From NCBI RefSeq assembly GCF_024349785.1, contig NZ_AP018817.1:713501-777500 (forward strand): a stretch of 64,000 bases of DNA. Reading direction: 5' to 3'. The notes beneath the pieces are model-generated. The model did not search any database and was not told where the DNA came from. It saw only the letters and a list, made by a program, of their open reading frames with translations. Both the position numbers and the translations under genes were made by a program. This document shows positions 1-8,641 of this stretch, piece after piece. Numbering within the stretch: the first letter of the stretch is position 1; each line of letters opens with the position of its first letter. The DNA is from Sphingomonas bisphenolicum (lineage in GTDB: Bacteria > Pseudomonadota > Alphaproteobacteria > Sphingomonadales > Sphingomonadaceae).

Positions 1-1
1 C

Positions 2-370
2 GCCAGCGTGAACGGCGTGCCGACCGTGACGACCACGGCGGACCTGGTCGGCCTGTCCAAGAACACGGCGTCGGCAACGCTTTATTATGAGGATGAGAAA
101 TTCTCGATCCGCACTACCGGCAATTTCCGTGACAAGTTCATCCGCGGCATCCCCGCCTCGCCGGGCAGCGACCTGCAGGGCAATGCCAAAACCTTCTTCA
201 TGGACGCGTCGGCCAGCTATAATGTCACCGACCGGCTGAAGATCATGGTGGAGGCGACCAATCTGACCGACGAGCAGAACCGGCTCTATATCGATAGCCA
301 GCGGCAGGACACCTTGTTCGAGACCCGGATCGGCCGGACCTTCACCTTCGGCGTCACCTACCGGATGTAA
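2..370 (+). CDS. TonB-dependent receptor, C-terminal fragment
   Basis: The gene enters from the left edge; only its last 122 codons and the TAA stop are present. The residues are those of the end of an outer-membrane beta-barrel: alternating strand pattern in SASYNVTDRLKIMVEATN, the NLTDEQ turn that is common just before the last strands of TonB-dependent receptors, and a closing strand RTFTFGVTYRM. Such receptors import siderophores, sugars or other large ligands using TonB energy. The substrate cannot be told from this fragment. The chain ends in Met rather than the usual aromatic residue. A hairpin terminator follows at 398-429. Confidence 0.88.
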   Translation, partial: ASVNGVPTVTTTADLVGLSKNTASATLYYEDEKFSIRTTGNFRDKFIRGIPASPGSDLQGNAKTFFMDASASYNVTDRLKIMVEATNLTDEQNRLYIDSQRQDTLFETRIGRTFTFGVTYRM

Positions 371-397
371 TGCGCCTAAAGCTCCTCCCCCAACCTC

Positions 398-429
398 AAG
401 GGCGCGGCCACCCCGGTGACCGCGCCCTT
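398..429. terminator. Bidirectional hairpin terminator
   Basis: A perfect 10-bp stem (AAGGGCGCGG, 398-407, pairing with 420-429) with a 12-base loop lies between the stop of the TonB-dependent receptor and the stop of the convergent IclR gene. A/T bases flank both arms, so it can serve both genes. Confidence 0.75.
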
Positions 430-458
430 ATTGTGTCCAGCGATCGGGCGCGCCAATC

Positions 459-1235
459 CTATCGGCGCGGTCCGCTATAACCCACTGCGGCGCCGATCTG
501 CTCGGCCGACCGCATCACCTCCTCGGCCAGCCCCGGCCGCAGGGCGTCGGTCAGATAATGGGCGGCGCTGGCGATCGAGATGGCGATGCAGATCTGCCCC
601 CTGGCGTCACGGATCGGCACCGCGATCGACCGCACGCCATCGCCCAGTTCGCTGTCATGCAACACTTCGCCGCGCGCCTTGTGCGCGCGCATCTCGGCGA
701 CATAGGCCTGGATCTGCGCCGGCGTCGCCTTGCCGTCCCTGGCCTCGACATAGAGGCGCTCCCATGTCTCTTCCGTCTCGTCCAGCAACAGCGCCTTGCC
801 GAGGCCCGTCTCCGCGATCGGGCGGCGATCGCCCGGCGCGGTGGCGACGCGCAGCCGCTGGGTGCCGGTCACCCGGTCCAGATGGCGCGACCAGTCGCCC
901 TCGCGCTTGCCGACGAAGACGCAAAATCCGGTGCGTTCGGACAGGAGTTCCATGAAGGGGCGGGCAAGGCGGACATAATCGATCTGCTCGGTCGCCAGCA
1001 CGCCCAGTTGCAGCAGCTTGGGACCGAGCGCGAACCCGTCGCGCGTCACCGCGAGATAATTGCGCGATTTGAGCGCCTGCACCAGCCGATGCGCGGTGGT
1101 CTTGCTCATGCCCAGCTTGCGGGCCAGGTCGGCGGCGCGGATCGGACCGTCGATCACCTCGTCCATGATGTCGAGCGCGCGCATCAACGTCTGCGTGCCC
1201 TTCACTGCTTCCTGCTTCTCGTCGCCGTCCTGCAT
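459..1235 (-). CDS. IclR family transcriptional regulator
   Basis: The protein has an N-terminal winged helix-turn-helix (about residues 10-70; DLARKLGMSKTTAHRLVQAL) followed by an IclR effector-binding domain (residues 85-250; GLGKALLLDE, RSIAVPIRDARG, AISIAS). IclR proteins usually control aromatic-acid or sugar catabolism, but the ligand is unknown here and no catabolic operon is adjacent. The ATG at 1235 is preceded by GAAGG; an in-frame GTG at 1250 is the alternative start and adds five residues. It is separated from pal, transcribed in the same direction, by a strong terminator, so it is probably an independent gene. Confidence 0.9.
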   Translation of the reverse strand: MQDGDEKQEAVKGTQTLMRALDIMDEVIDGPIRAADLARKLGMSKTTAHRLVQALKSRNYLAVTRDGFALGPKLLQLGVLATEQIDYVRLARPFMELLSERTGFCVFVGKREGDWSRHLDRVTGTQRLRVATAPGDRRPIAETGLGKALLLDETEETWERLYVEARDGKATPAQIQAYVAEMRAHKARGEVLHDSELGDGVRSIAVPIRDARGQICIAISIASAAHYLTDALRPGLAEEVMRSAEQIGAAVGYSGPRR

Positions 1236-1339
1236 GATGCCTTCGTCCACTTACCGTCCCACATAATGGGCGCGTTCCATATAGCGGAAGCATATCGGCC
1301 AAATTGGGCAGTTTGTCAGCCGCTTTGTGGTCGCCATGC

Positions 1340-1374
1340 AAAAGCCCGCCGGTCATCTCCACCGGCGGGCTTTT
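1340..1374 (-). terminator. Terminator of the tol-pal operon
   Basis: A perfect 14-bp stem (AAAAGCCCGCCGGT at 1340-1353 pairing with 1361-1374) with a 7-base loop sits just downstream of pal. The minus-strand transcript ends in a T run, as for an intrinsic terminator. Confidence 0.88.
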
Positions 1375-1396
1375 CAGCCATGCGAAGGCCAGCGGA

Positions 1397-1912
1397 TCAA
1401 TATTGGATGGTGACGGTCACCGCGCGGCGATTCTGCGCCCAGCTTGCTTCGTCCGAGCCCAGCGCTGCCGGCCGTTCCTTGCCATAGCTGACGGTGGTGA
1501 TGCGGCCGGGCGCGATGCCCAGCGAGGCGAGATAGTTTTTGGCCGCATTGGCGCGGCGTTCGCCCAGCGCGATATTATAGTCGCGGGTGCCGCGTTCGTC
1601 GGCATGACCCTCGATCGTCACGCGCACCGACGGATTCTGCTGCAACCATGCGGCCTGGCTCTGCAACGTCGCCTGGTCCTCGGCATCGACATCATATTGG
1701 TCGAGGCCGAAGAAGATGCGGTCCGACGATACCGACGCGACGAAATCCTCCTGGCTGCCCTTGACCGGGCCGCCGGAACCGACCGGCCCGCTAGGGGCGG
1801 TCGTGCCACCGGTGCCGCCAGGGGCAGGGGGCAGTTCGGCCGGCGGCTTTTTCGAACAGGCGGCCAGCGCGATGATGGCGGTCGCCATCAACAGAGTCCG
1901 GGACAGTTTCAT
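1397..1912 (-). CDS. pal: Peptidoglycan-associated lipoprotein Pal
   Basis: Outer-membrane lipoprotein that binds peptidoglycan and TolB and so links the outer membrane to the wall during division. Residues 1-19 form a lipoprotein signal peptide with lipobox LAAC (Cys19). A Pro/Gly-rich linker (residues 22-50) precedes an OmpA-like domain with the peptidoglycan-binding pattern IEGHADERGTRDYNIALGER and the NRRAVTVTI end. The length of 171 residues is normal. It is the last gene of the tol block; no cpoB/ybgF homologue follows, and a terminator closes the operon. A 190-bp gap with an inverted repeat separates it from tolB, so it may also have its own promoter. Confidence 0.96.
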   Translation of the reverse strand: MKLSRTLLMATAIIALAACSKKPPAELPPAPGGTGGTTAPSGPVGSGGPVKGSQEDFVASVSSDRIFFGLDQYDVDAEDQATLQSQAAWLQQNPSVRVTIEGHADERGTRDYNIALGERRANAAKNYLASLGIAPGRITTVSYGKERPAALGSDEASWAQNRRAVTVTIQY

Positions 1913-1960
1913 GGGGGTCTCCTTCGATATTCTCTATGCCGCCCGCTGGTGGTCCGATTC

Positions 1961-2005
1961 TGACATTTGCAGACCCATCCCAACCGTCAGGGGATGCAAA
2001 TGTCA
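1961..2005. repeat. Inverted repeat between tolB and pal
   Basis: TGACATTTGCA (1961-1971) and TGCAAATGTCA (1995-2005) form a perfect 11-bp inverted repeat with a 23-base loop, in the only sizeable gap of the tol-pal block (1913-2102). On the minus strand the upstream arm begins with a TTGACA hexamer that could be a -35 element, but no good -10 is visible. It may be an attenuator, a processing hairpin or an operator. Confidence 0.5.
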
Positions 2006-2102
2006 AAATCAATCCGTTAAGACAGTCATCAGGGTCCGTGATGTTCGTTACGCTGTCAAGACGACTAGGTTCCCCAATGGGCAAAGGCGCCTGAACGCAA
2101 GA

Positions 2103-3437
2103 TTACGGCAGCAACGGCCCCCAGGCCGGGTCGGACCCGCTCAGCGGTGTCGGAATCCGCCGTTCGTTCACCCCGGTCAGGTCGACCTGCCACACCTGGC
2201 TGCTGCCCTGCTTGCCCGGCGTCGTGCGGAAGAATTGCAGCACGCGGCCATTGGGCGACCAGGTTGGCTGCTCGTCCTGCCAGCCATTGGTCAGGATACG
2301 CTCATTGTCGCCGCTAGGCGTCATCACCGCGACCTTGAAATCGCCCGACAGCTTGGTGAAGGCGATGAGGTCGCCGCGCGGCGACCATTCGGGGGTCGCA
2401 TAGCGGCCGCCGCCATGGCTGATACGGCGCTGGTTGGACCCGTCGGCGTTCATCACATAGATTTGCTGGCCGCCCGACCGGTCGCTTTCGAACACGATCT
2501 GGCTGCCGTCGGGCGAATAGCTGCCGCCGACGTCGATGCCCGGCGACGTGGTCAGCCGCACCGGCGTCCCGCCATTGGCCGACACGCGATAAATATCGGT
2601 ATTACCCGCCACCGCCATGGAAAAGAGGATGGAACGGCCGTCGGGCGACCAGCGCGGCGCGAAGGTCGCGTTACTGCTTTCGGTCACCAGCTTCTGCTGC
2701 CCCGCGCCTATGTCATAGATATAGAGGCGCACGCGGCTGCCCAGATAGCTGACATAGAGGATCGACTTATAATCGGGCGAGAAGCGCGGGGTCAGCGCCA
2801 TCGACTGGCCGTTGGTGATGAAGCGGTGGTTCGCCCCGTCCGAATCCATGATGGCGAGGCGCTTGACGCGCGCACCCTTGGGACCGCTCTCGGCGATATA
2901 GGCGATGCGGCTGTCGAAGAAGGGGCTTTCGCCCGACAGGCGGGCATAGATGGCGTCGGCGCATTTATGCGCAGCCCGGCGCCAGTCGCGCGGCGCGACG
3001 ACATAGCCCTGCCGCGTCAGTTCCTGCTTGAGCGCCACGTCATAGAGATAGCAGCCGACCGTAATGTCGGCCTCGCCCCCGGTGGTGCGCACGAACCCCT
3101 GCACCAGCGCCTGATAGGCGCCCCATTTGTCATAGACCGGGTTGGTGACTTCGGGGAAGGCGACCGCTGGCATCCCGCCAGGCCCCGACGGATCGAACAG
3201 GCCGGAGCCTTTGAGGTCGGACGCGATCACCTCGGCCACCTTGCGGCCCAGTTCGCTGGCGGTGCCGGCCGGCGTCGCCACATCCTGCTGCGCGGGCATG
3301 GCGGGGACGGCGACCTTGACGTTGCTGTCCACTTCGCCGGTCACATCGACCGACAATTGCGCCATGGCGGGCGCGGACAGGATGGCGGCAAGCGCGACGG
3401 TCGCCAGAGAGATGCGGCGAAGGAAGTTGGTCTTCAT
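2103..3437 (-). CDS. tolB: Tol-Pal system beta-propeller protein TolB
   Basis: Periplasmic TolB, which docks with Pal and receives force from TolA. A Sec signal peptide ends at APAMA (about residue 26). The N-terminal domain (about 30-165) contains IASDLKGSGLFDP and the C-terminal half is a six-bladed propeller with PD40 repeats (RFSPDYKSILYVSY, RWSPDGRSILFSMA, SYSPDGSQIVFESDRS, EWSPRGDLIAF, TWSPNGRVLQFFR). The length of 444 residues is typical. Its ATG overlaps the tolA stop by 4 bp (ATGA at 3434-3437), showing translational coupling. Confidence 0.97.
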   Translation of the reverse strand: MKTNFLRRISLATVALAAILSAPAMAQLSVDVTGEVDSNVKVAVPAMPAQQDVATPAGTASELGRKVAEVIASDLKGSGLFDPSGPGGMPAVAFPEVTNPVYDKWGAYQALVQGFVRTTGGEADITVGCYLYDVALKQELTRQGYVVAPRDWRRAAHKCADAIYARLSGESPFFDSRIAYIAESGPKGARVKRLAIMDSDGANHRFITNGQSMALTPRFSPDYKSILYVSYLGSRVRLYIYDIGAGQQKLVTESSNATFAPRWSPDGRSILFSMAVAGNTDIYRVSANGGTPVRLTTSPGIDVGGSYSPDGSQIVFESDRSGGQQIYVMNADGSNQRRISHGGGRYATPEWSPRGDLIAFTKLSGDFKVAVMTPSGDNERILTNGWQDEQPTWSPNGRVLQFFRTTPGKQGSSQVWQVDLTGVNERRIPTPLSGSDPAWGPLLP

Positions 3438-4492
3438 CGGTTCAGCCTCGCGTCAAAGCGGAGTGGCCGGAGCCATTTCCATTGGTCATAATATTCAGGC
3501 GGTAAATTCCGGAAGGGTGCGGCGAGTTTCACCGCCTGGATCGCGCGCTCCGCATGCAGCTTAGCCTGTGGCCGGTTGCTGGCGGTGACGCCGGTCTGGT
3601 CGATCACTTCGGGCGCGCCGATCAGCGCGCCGCTCTTGTCCAGCCGCACTTCCAGCAATGTCACGAGCTGATCCGCGTCCGCGCCCGAAGGCGGCCGCCA
3701 GTGCGGCTTCAACTGGCGGCGGATTTCGGCGTCCAGCGCGGCCTTCTGCTGCGGCCCCATGGCGGCGGCAGGCGGCGGCGCAGGGGTGCGCGGCGCGTCA
3801 TCCTTGGTGTCGATCCCTTTCAGGAAATCCTTGCCCAGCAACGACCCCTTGGGCTTGTCGGCCTTGCCTGCGCCGGATGCCCGCGCAGCCGCATCGGCCT
3901 TGGCCTTGGCATCGCTCTTGGCTTTAGCGTCGCTTTTCGCCTTGGCGTCGGCCTTGGCTTTCGCATCCGCCTTGGCTTTGGCCTCACTCTTCGCCTTGGC
4001 GTCGCTCTTCGACGGCACCGCCGCGGCTTTTGGCTTTTCAGGCGCAGGCTTGGCCTTGGGCGCGGGTCTCTCCGGCGCTGTCTTGGGCTTGGGCGCCGCC
4101 TTAGCCACATCCTTCTTCGGCGGCACTGGCTTGGGCTTGGCCGGGGCCTCCTTCACGACCGGCTTTGGCGGCGTCGGCTTGGGAACCGGCTTCGGCTCTG
4201 CCTTGGGCGGCGGCGGCGCGGGCGTCGGCTCCGGTGCGGGTTCAGGGTCCGGCGCGGGCTTGGCGTCTTCCGTCGGGCCTTCTTCCGGCGCGACGCTGGG
4301 CGGCGGCGGCTGGGTCGAAATCTGGGGCGCGGTCGATTGCAGCGCGACTTCGTCCACCAGGCTTACGTCCATCGGCGGCGACTTCAGCTTCAACGGATTG
4401 GGGGTAGCCAGGAATCCGGCCGACAGCAATCCGAACAGCAGGACATGTCCCGCCGTCGCGACGCCAAGGCCGATCTTTTCCGCGCGCTCCAT
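3434..4492 (-). CDS. tolA: TolA, inner-membrane energy-transducing protein
   Basis: TolA spans the periplasm and passes force from TolQR to TolB-Pal. One N-terminal membrane helix (residues about 8-30, GVATAGHVLLFGLLSAGFLA) is followed by a Pro-rich stretch (60-140) and a Lys/Ala/Asp repeat segment (145-205), then a TonB/TolA-type C-terminal domain (about 240-352) with LDAEIRRQLKPHWRPP. The Pro-Lys linker is longer than in enterobacteria, and overall similarity will be confined to the ends. Gene order tolR-tolA-tolB supports the call. The gap to tolR is 18 bp. Confidence 0.95.
   Translation of the reverse strand: MERAEKIGLGVATAGHVLLFGLLSAGFLATPNPLKLKSPPMDVSLVDEVALQSTAPQISTQPPPPSVAPEEGPTEDAKPAPDPEPAPEPTPAPPPPKAEPKPVPKPTPPKPVVKEAPAKPKPVPPKKDVAKAAPKPKTAPERPAPKAKPAPEKPKAAAVPSKSDAKAKSEAKAKADAKAKADAKAKSDAKAKSDAKAKADAAARASGAGKADKPKGSLLGKDFLKGIDTKDDAPRTPAPPPAAAMGPQQKAALDAEIRRQLKPHWRPPSGADADQLVTLLEVRLDKSGALIGAPEVIDQTGVTASNRPQAKLHAERAIQAVKLAAPFRNLPPEYYDQWKWLRPLRFDARLNR
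3891..4010. repeat. In-frame tandem repeat in tolA
   Basis: Imperfect 12-24 bp direct repeats encode about seven units of the pattern AKAK(A/S)D on the minus strand. They form the flexible helical domain II of TolA. Repeats of this kind vary in copy number between strains through slippage. Confidence 0.7.
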
Positions 4493-4510
4493 ATGGCTGA
4501 CCTATGGTCC

Positions 4511-4975
4511 CTATTCTGAACCGTCGCTGGCCGACCCGGTATCCGATCCGGTGCTGACCAGCGAAACCTTGTTCAGGCCCGCGCGATTAAGCTCGCCCAT
4601 CACCCGCATCACCCGGCCATAGTCGAGCGCGGTGTCGGCGCGCAGAAAGATTTGCGGCGGCTCAGGCTGGCCCGCATGGGCGGCGGCGATTTCCGCCAGC
4701 CGGTTAGGCAGGTCGGCATCGCTGATCTGCGCCTCGTCGATGAACAGCCCGCCGTCGCGGTCGATGGACAGGATGGTCGGCTTGGCGTCCGCGTCCAGTC
4801 CCTTGGCGCGGGTTTCGGGCAGGTTCACCGGCACCCCGGTCACCAGCAGCGGCGCGGTCACCATGAAGATGATGAGCAGCACCAGCATGACGTCGACCAG
4901 CGGCGTCACATTGATGTCGGCCATCGGCGCGCGCCCGCGCCCGCGACGGGCGGAAGGAGGACCGGACATCGCCAT
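4511..4975 (-). CDS. tolR: TolR, ExbD/TolR family
   Basis: Component of the TolQR proton channel that powers TolA. The protein has a short cytoplasmic N-terminus rich in Arg, one membrane helix (about residues 22-42) in the family signature DINVTPLVDVMLVLLIIFM with the proton-relaying Asp in PLVD, and a periplasmic domain. The ATG at 4975 is chosen because AAGGA lies 8 bases upstream; a longer reading from 5032 would run into tolQ. The length of 154 residues matches the family. The gap to tolQ is 34 bp. Confidence 0.95.
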   Translation of the reverse strand: MAMSGPPSARRGRGRAPMADINVTPLVDVMLVLLIIFMVTAPLLVTGVPVNLPETRAKGLDADAKPTILSIDRDGGLFIDEAQISDADLPNRLAEIAAAHAGQPEPPQIFLRADTALDYGRVMRVMGELNRAGLNKVSLVSTGSDTGSASDGSE

Positions 4976-5009
4976 CAGCGCGCATCCTTCTTTGCAGCGA
5001 TGCCCAAGA

Positions 5010-5714
5010 TCATCGCTGCGACTCCAACTCACGGCTCAGCGTGGAATAGAAGCTGTCGGCAAAGCGGGTCAGGCCCGCTTCCAGCCGGTTGATGCCATGG
5101 CTGAACCGGTTGTAGGCGATCAGCGCCGGGATCGCCGCGAACAGGCCGATGGCGGTGGCGAACAGCGCCTCGGCGATGCCCGGCGCGACGACCGCGAGCG
5201 AGCTGTTCTGCTCTGCCGCGATCGAGGTGAAGGCGCGCATGATGCCCCATACCGTGCCGAACAGGCCGATGAAAGGCGCAGCCGACGCGACCGTCGCCAA
5301 TATGTTGAGTCGGTCGGACAGGCGATCGACCTCGGACGCGATGACGCTCGACATCGACGTCCCCAGCCGGTCGCGCGTGCCGTCGCGGTCGATCACCTTC
5401 TGTGCGGTCGATCGCCGCCATTCGGTGACGCCGGCCGCCATGACCTTGGCCGCGGGGAATTCCGCCTTGCCGCGGGCCTCATAGAAGCGGTCGATATCCT
5501 CCGCCTTCCAGAAATCGGCCTCGAACTTGCGGCTTTCCTTGCTCGCCTTGCGCAGGCTGACGCTGAAGCTGATGATGATCGCCCAGGTCCAGATGCTGGC
5601 CAGCAGCAAGCCCAGCATCACGCCCTTCACGACGATGTCGGCCTGGAGGAACAGGGCGAGCGGGGATATGGTCGCGGCGTCGGTCATGGCACCGGCAGGC
5701 AGGTTGAGGGTCAT
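5010..5714 (-). CDS. tolQ: TolQ, MotA/TolQ/ExbB proton channel protein
   Basis: Inner-membrane proton-channel subunit working with TolR and TolA in outer-membrane constriction. Three membrane segments are visible: residues about 20-42 (GVMLGLLLASIWTWAIIISF), about 135-155 and about 170-190 (LFATAIGLFAAIPALIAYN), with the conserved GLFGTVWGIM and GIAEALFATA motifs. The ATG at 5714 overlaps the ybgC stop by 4 bp and has GGGAAG upstream; a longer reading inside ybgC is not needed. The length of 234 residues is typical. Confidence 0.96.
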   Translation of the reverse strand: MTLNLPAGAMTDAATISPLALFLQADIVVKGVMLGLLLASIWTWAIIISFSVSLRKASKESRKFEADFWKAEDIDRFYEARGKAEFPAAKVMAAGVTEWRRSTAQKVIDRDGTRDRLGTSMSSVIASEVDRLSDRLNILATVASAAPFIGLFGTVWGIMRAFTSIAAEQNSSLAVVAPGIAEALFATAIGLFAAIPALIAYNRFSHGINRLEAGLTRFADSFYSTLSRELESQR

Positions 5715-6181
5715 GGGTGAATGTCTTCCCCTTGGCAAAGGCGGGTGAAAATTTCGGTCCAGGCTTTGGGTTGGCGCTGCGGCCGGCCCTGGGGCGTCAG
5801 CCATGCGACGGTGATGGCGGCGTCCGTCAACTCTTCTTGACCCCGCATGACTCTCTGATGAATGGCGCAGCTCGCCGCGCGCACATCGGTGACGCGGCTC
5901 GCCACCATCAGGTCGTCGTCCAGCCGCGCCGGGCGGCGATAGCGAATGGCAAGGTCGGTGACGGCATAGACGCCCGCACCGTCTTCATGGTTGGCGCGCT
6001 GGTCGATGCCGGCGATACGCAGCATGTCGGACCGGGCGCGCTCCATATAGCGCAGATAATTGGCGTGATAGACCAGCCCCGACAGGTCGGTATCCTCGAA
6101 ATAGACGCGCAGCGGGAAATGATGCACGGCGGCAAGGAAGCGTCCGGTCGCCGGCGCGGGCATCAGGTCTGAAACGGACAT
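5711..6181 (-). CDS. ybgC: YbgC family acyl-CoA thioesterase, tol-pal associated
   Basis: Hot-dog fold thioesterase (156 residues), first gene of the tol operon as in most proteobacteria. The catalytic region reads [20 protein letters not shown], with the Asp and the GxVYHxxYL signature of the family. It hydrolyses acyl-CoA or acyl-ACP in the cytoplasm; its exact link to Tol function is unknown in any organism. Overlap with tolQ (5711-5714) indicates coupling. The operon promoter should lie between 6182 and 6350, which is shared with the divergent dehydrogenase gene. Confidence 0.95.
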   Translation of the reverse strand: MSVSDLMPAPATGRFLAAVHHFPLRVYFEDTDLSGLVYHANYLRYMERARSDMLRIAGIDQRANHEDGAGVYAVTDLAIRYRRPARLDDDLMVASRVTDVRAASCAIHQRVMRGQEELTDAAITVAWLTPQGRPQRQPKAWTEIFTRLCQGEDIHP

Positions 6182-6360
6182 CGCGCGCTTTTAACCATGG
6201 CGCAGCGCCCACGCAAAGCCGGAAATGGCGGATGAACCCGCAATCCGTCCGCCAGTCGCGCACGATCCATCGCCTGCCCGATTGCATAGCTGTCCGATAC
6301 TGGTCGTCGGCCCCGCGCCCCGCTAAGGGAGAAACGACGATTCATGAGGGAGAGCAAGGC

Positions 6361-7239
6361 ATGACGGATATTCGCACGGTAGGCGTGATCGGCGCGGGAC
6401 AGATGGGGGCGGGGATCGCCCAGGTCGCAGCGCAGGCTGGCTATGCCGTCATTCTGTCGGATATCGACCTGCCCCGCGCGGAAAAAGGGTTGGCGGGCAT
6501 CGCCAAGCTGCTGGCCAAGGCGGTGGAGAAGGAAAAGATCACGCAGGCCGACGCCGACGCCGCGCTCGCCCGGATCACGCCGGTGGGCGACATCGCCCCG
6601 CTGGCCGACGCCCAACTGGTGATCGAGGCAGCGACCGAGCGCGAGGAAGTGAAGCGTGCCATCTTCGCCAATGTCGGCAAGATATTGGCGGCCGACGCAA
6701 TCCTCGCGACCAACACATCCTCGATTCCCATCACCCGTCTGGCGCAGGCCGCGCCAGACGCGGGGCGTTTCGTGGGCGTCCATTTCTTCAATCCCGTGCC
6801 GGTGATGGTGTTGGTGGAGGTCATTCGCGGCCTCGCCACCACCCCCGAAACCGTCGCTGCGGTGGAAGGCTTTGCCGCGAAGATCGGCAAGACTACGGTT
6901 CACGCCTTCGACGCGCCCGGCTTCGTGGTGAACCGCATCCTGCTGCCGATGCTGAACGAGGCGGTGTTCGTGCTGGGCGAGGGCGTGGGCAGCGTCACCG
7001 ATATCGACCAGGGCTGCAAGCTCGGCCTCAATCATCCGATGGGGCCGCTGACCTTGCTGGACTTCGTCGGCCTGGATACCGCGCTGGAAATCCTCAACGT
7101 CTTCCTCAGCACCACCGGCGATCCCAAATATCGCCCCGCGCCGTTGCTGGTCAAATATGTCGAAGCGGGCTGGTATGGCCGCAAGACCGGCAAGGGCTTT
7201 TACGATTATAGCGGCGCGGAGCCGGTGCCGACGCGCTGA
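6361..7239 (+). CDS. 3-hydroxybutyryl-CoA dehydrogenase
   Basis: NAD-dependent dehydrogenase that oxidises 3-hydroxyacyl-CoA, or makes 3-hydroxybutyryl-CoA in the reverse direction, in short-chain beta-oxidation or butyrate/PHB metabolism. The N-terminus holds the Rossmann motif [20 protein letters not shown]; the signature region has [14 protein letters not shown] and the C-terminal domain has [15 protein letters not shown] and [20 protein letters not shown]. The 292-residue length fits the stand-alone enzyme rather than the FadB fusion. GGGAGAG precedes the ATG at 6361. It stands alone, divergent from tol. Confidence 0.95.
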   Translation: MTDIRTVGVIGAGQMGAGIAQVAAQAGYAVILSDIDLPRAEKGLAGIAKLLAKAVEKEKITQADADAALARITPVGDIAPLADAQLVIEAATEREEVKRAIFANVGKILAADAILATNTSSIPITRLAQAAPDAGRFVGVHFFNPVPVMVLVEVIRGLATTPETVAAVEGFAAKIGKTTVHAFDAPGFVVNRILLPMLNEAVFVLGEGVGSVTDIDQGCKLGLNHPMGPLTLLDFVGLDTALEILNVFLSTTGDPKYRPAPLLVKYVEAGWYGRKTGKGFYDYSGAEPVPTR

Positions 7240-7248
7240 TTGCCCATC

Positions 7249-7274
7249 GAGCGCGGGCTGTTCAGCCCGCGCTC
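7249..7274. terminator. Hairpin between convergent dehydrogenase and pspF
   Basis: GAGCGCGGGCT (7249-7259) pairs perfectly with AGCCCGCGCTC (7264-7274) across a GTTC loop. It overlaps the last codons of pspF and lies 10 bp after the dehydrogenase stop, so it can end transcription from both sides, though T runs are poor. Confidence 0.6.
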
Positions 7275-8284
7275 AACCCATGTTTCTTCATGCAGTGGCG
7301 CAACTGGTCGTAGGTCAGGCCCAGCCCCTTGGCGGTCGCGCGCTGGTTGTACCGAAATCGCTCCAGCGCGGCGCGGATGATCGCCGCCTCGTGCCCGTCC
7401 ACGGCGGCGCGCAGGTCGCTAATCTCTTCATAGGTCATGGTGGGTGCTGACGGTGCGGCAGGGGCGTCACACGGTGCCGCCTCGGCCCGTTTCATCATTG
7501 ACTTGGGCTTCCACGGCGAGGCGAAGGGGTCGAAGGTGATCTGGCTGATCGGCCGCCCCGGCTCGTTCCAGCGATAGACCGCGCGTTCGACCACATTGCG
7601 CAGCTCGCGCACATTGCCCGGCCAGCCATAGCCTTCCAGCTCCGCTGCGCAGGCCGCCGTGAAGCCGGGCCATTGCGGCCAGTCGCGCTCGGCCGCCATG
7701 CGCCGCCCGAAATGATCGGCCAGCACGGTGATATCGCCCTCGCGCGCGCGCAAAGGGGGCAGGGTGATGACCTCGAAGCTCAACCGGTCGAGCAGGTCGG
7801 GACGAAAGCGCCCGGCATCGGCGGCGGCAGGCAGATCCTCATTGGTCGCCGCTACGATCCGTACGTCCACCCGCTGCGGCCGCGACGCGCCGATCCGCGT
7901 CACCTCGCCATATTCCACGACGCGCAGCAGCCGCTCCTGCGCCGCCATCGACAGCGTGCCCAGTTCGTCCAGGAACAGGGTGCCGCCATCGGCCTCCTCG
8001 AACCGGCCGGGCCGCGCCTTGGTCGCGCCGGTGAACGCGCCCTGTTCATGGCCGAACAGTTCCGTCTCGATCAGCGTTTCGGGCAGCGCGGCGCAGTTCA
8101 TCGTGATCAGCGGCTCGCCCCAGCGCGGCGACAGATGGTGCAGCCGCTCGGCGATCAGCTCCTTGCCGGTGCCGCGTTCGCCGATCACCAGCACCGGCCG
8201 GTTGAGTTCGGCCGCGCGCCCCGCCTGCTCGACCGCGTCGAGAAAGGCGAAGCTCTGGCCGACAAATTGCGTATTTTTCTCCAT
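7262..8284 (-). CDS. pspF: PspF, sigma-54 activator of the psp operon
   Basis: Enhancer-binding AAA+ protein that opens sigma-54 promoters and is held inactive by PspA. It starts directly with the AAA+ domain, without a receiver or GAF domain, as PspF does. Visible motifs are Walker [17 protein letters not shown], the sigma-54 loop GAFTGA, Walker [13 protein letters not shown], sensor AATNEDL and arginine-finger region RPDLLDRL. A Fis-type HTH closes the protein (about 305-338, [20 protein letters not shown]). The ATG at 8284 begins [11 protein letters not shown]; an upstream reading would cross the promoter region. At 340 residues it is near the usual size. It is divergent from pspA. Confidence 0.95.
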   Translation of the reverse strand: MEKNTQFVGQSFAFLDAVEQAGRAAELNRPVLVIGERGTGKELIAERLHHLSPRWGEPLITMNCAALPETLIETELFGHEQGAFTGATKARPGRFEEADGGTLFLDELGTLSMAAQERLLRVVEYGEVTRIGASRPQRVDVRIVAATNEDLPAAADAGRFRPDLLDRLSFEVITLPPLRAREGDITVLADHFGRRMAAERDWPQWPGFTAACAAELEGYGWPGNVRELRNVVERAVYRWNEPGRPISQITFDPFASPWKPKSMMKRAEAAPCDAPAAPSAPTMTYEEISDLRAAVDGHEAAIIRAALERFRYNQRATAKGLGLTYDQLRHCMKKHGLSAG

Positions 8285-8387
8285 GCGCCAAATTATGGTG
8301 AAATTTCCCACTCCTTGGCAAGTGGCATATTGGCCCGGCGGCCCGCAACGGCTCAAAAAGCCCAGAAAATCGGCCATTTTTCGAAAC

Positions 8388-8403
8388 TGGCACGGCCTCT
8401 GCA
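8388..8403 (+). promoter_or_regulatory. Sigma-54 (-24/-12) promoter of the psp operon
   Basis: TGGCACG-GCCT-CTGCA matches the RpoN consensus TGGCACG-N4-TTGCA at all but one position, with the GG at 8389-8390 and GC at 8401-8402 (10 bases between them). Transcription should begin near 8414, about 50 bp upstream of the first psp gene. PspF is encoded next door in the opposite direction. The upstream activating site should lie within 8285-8380; I could not define it. Confidence 0.9.
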
Positions 8404-8461
8404 AAGCTCAGGGCAATCCGCAAATAATCGCGGAACCTATGAAGGCCAAGTTTCAGGGAGT

Positions 8462-8641
8462 ATGACGATGACCAACCAGACCAACAGCGTTCGCGAAATC
8501 AGCCAGCTGATGTCGGCCGCCATCGCCGCCCTGCTGTTCGGATCGACCATGATCCTTTCGGCGGTCGGTCCGGCCCGCGCCAGCGAAGCCCCGATCCTTG
8601 CGACGCACGATACCCCCGCGGCCTTGCGCTACCTCGCATAA
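8462..8641 (+). CDS. Small exported or membrane protein, first gene of the psp operon
   Basis: A 59-residue reading frame lies directly after the sigma-54 promoter and before pspA, with CAGGGAG 5 bases upstream of its ATG. The N-terminus is polar, then residues about 18-36 are hydrophobic (AAIAALLFGSTMILSAVG), ending at ARA-SE, which looks like a signal-peptidase I site. The mature part would be only about 18-20 residues; otherwise the hydrophobic segment is a membrane anchor. It is not PspB or PspC and I do not recognise the family. Good ribosome site, position and codon use support that it is translated. Confidence 0.72.
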   Translation: MTMTNQTNSVREISQLMSAAIAALLFGSTMILSAVGPARASEAPILATHDTPAALRYLA

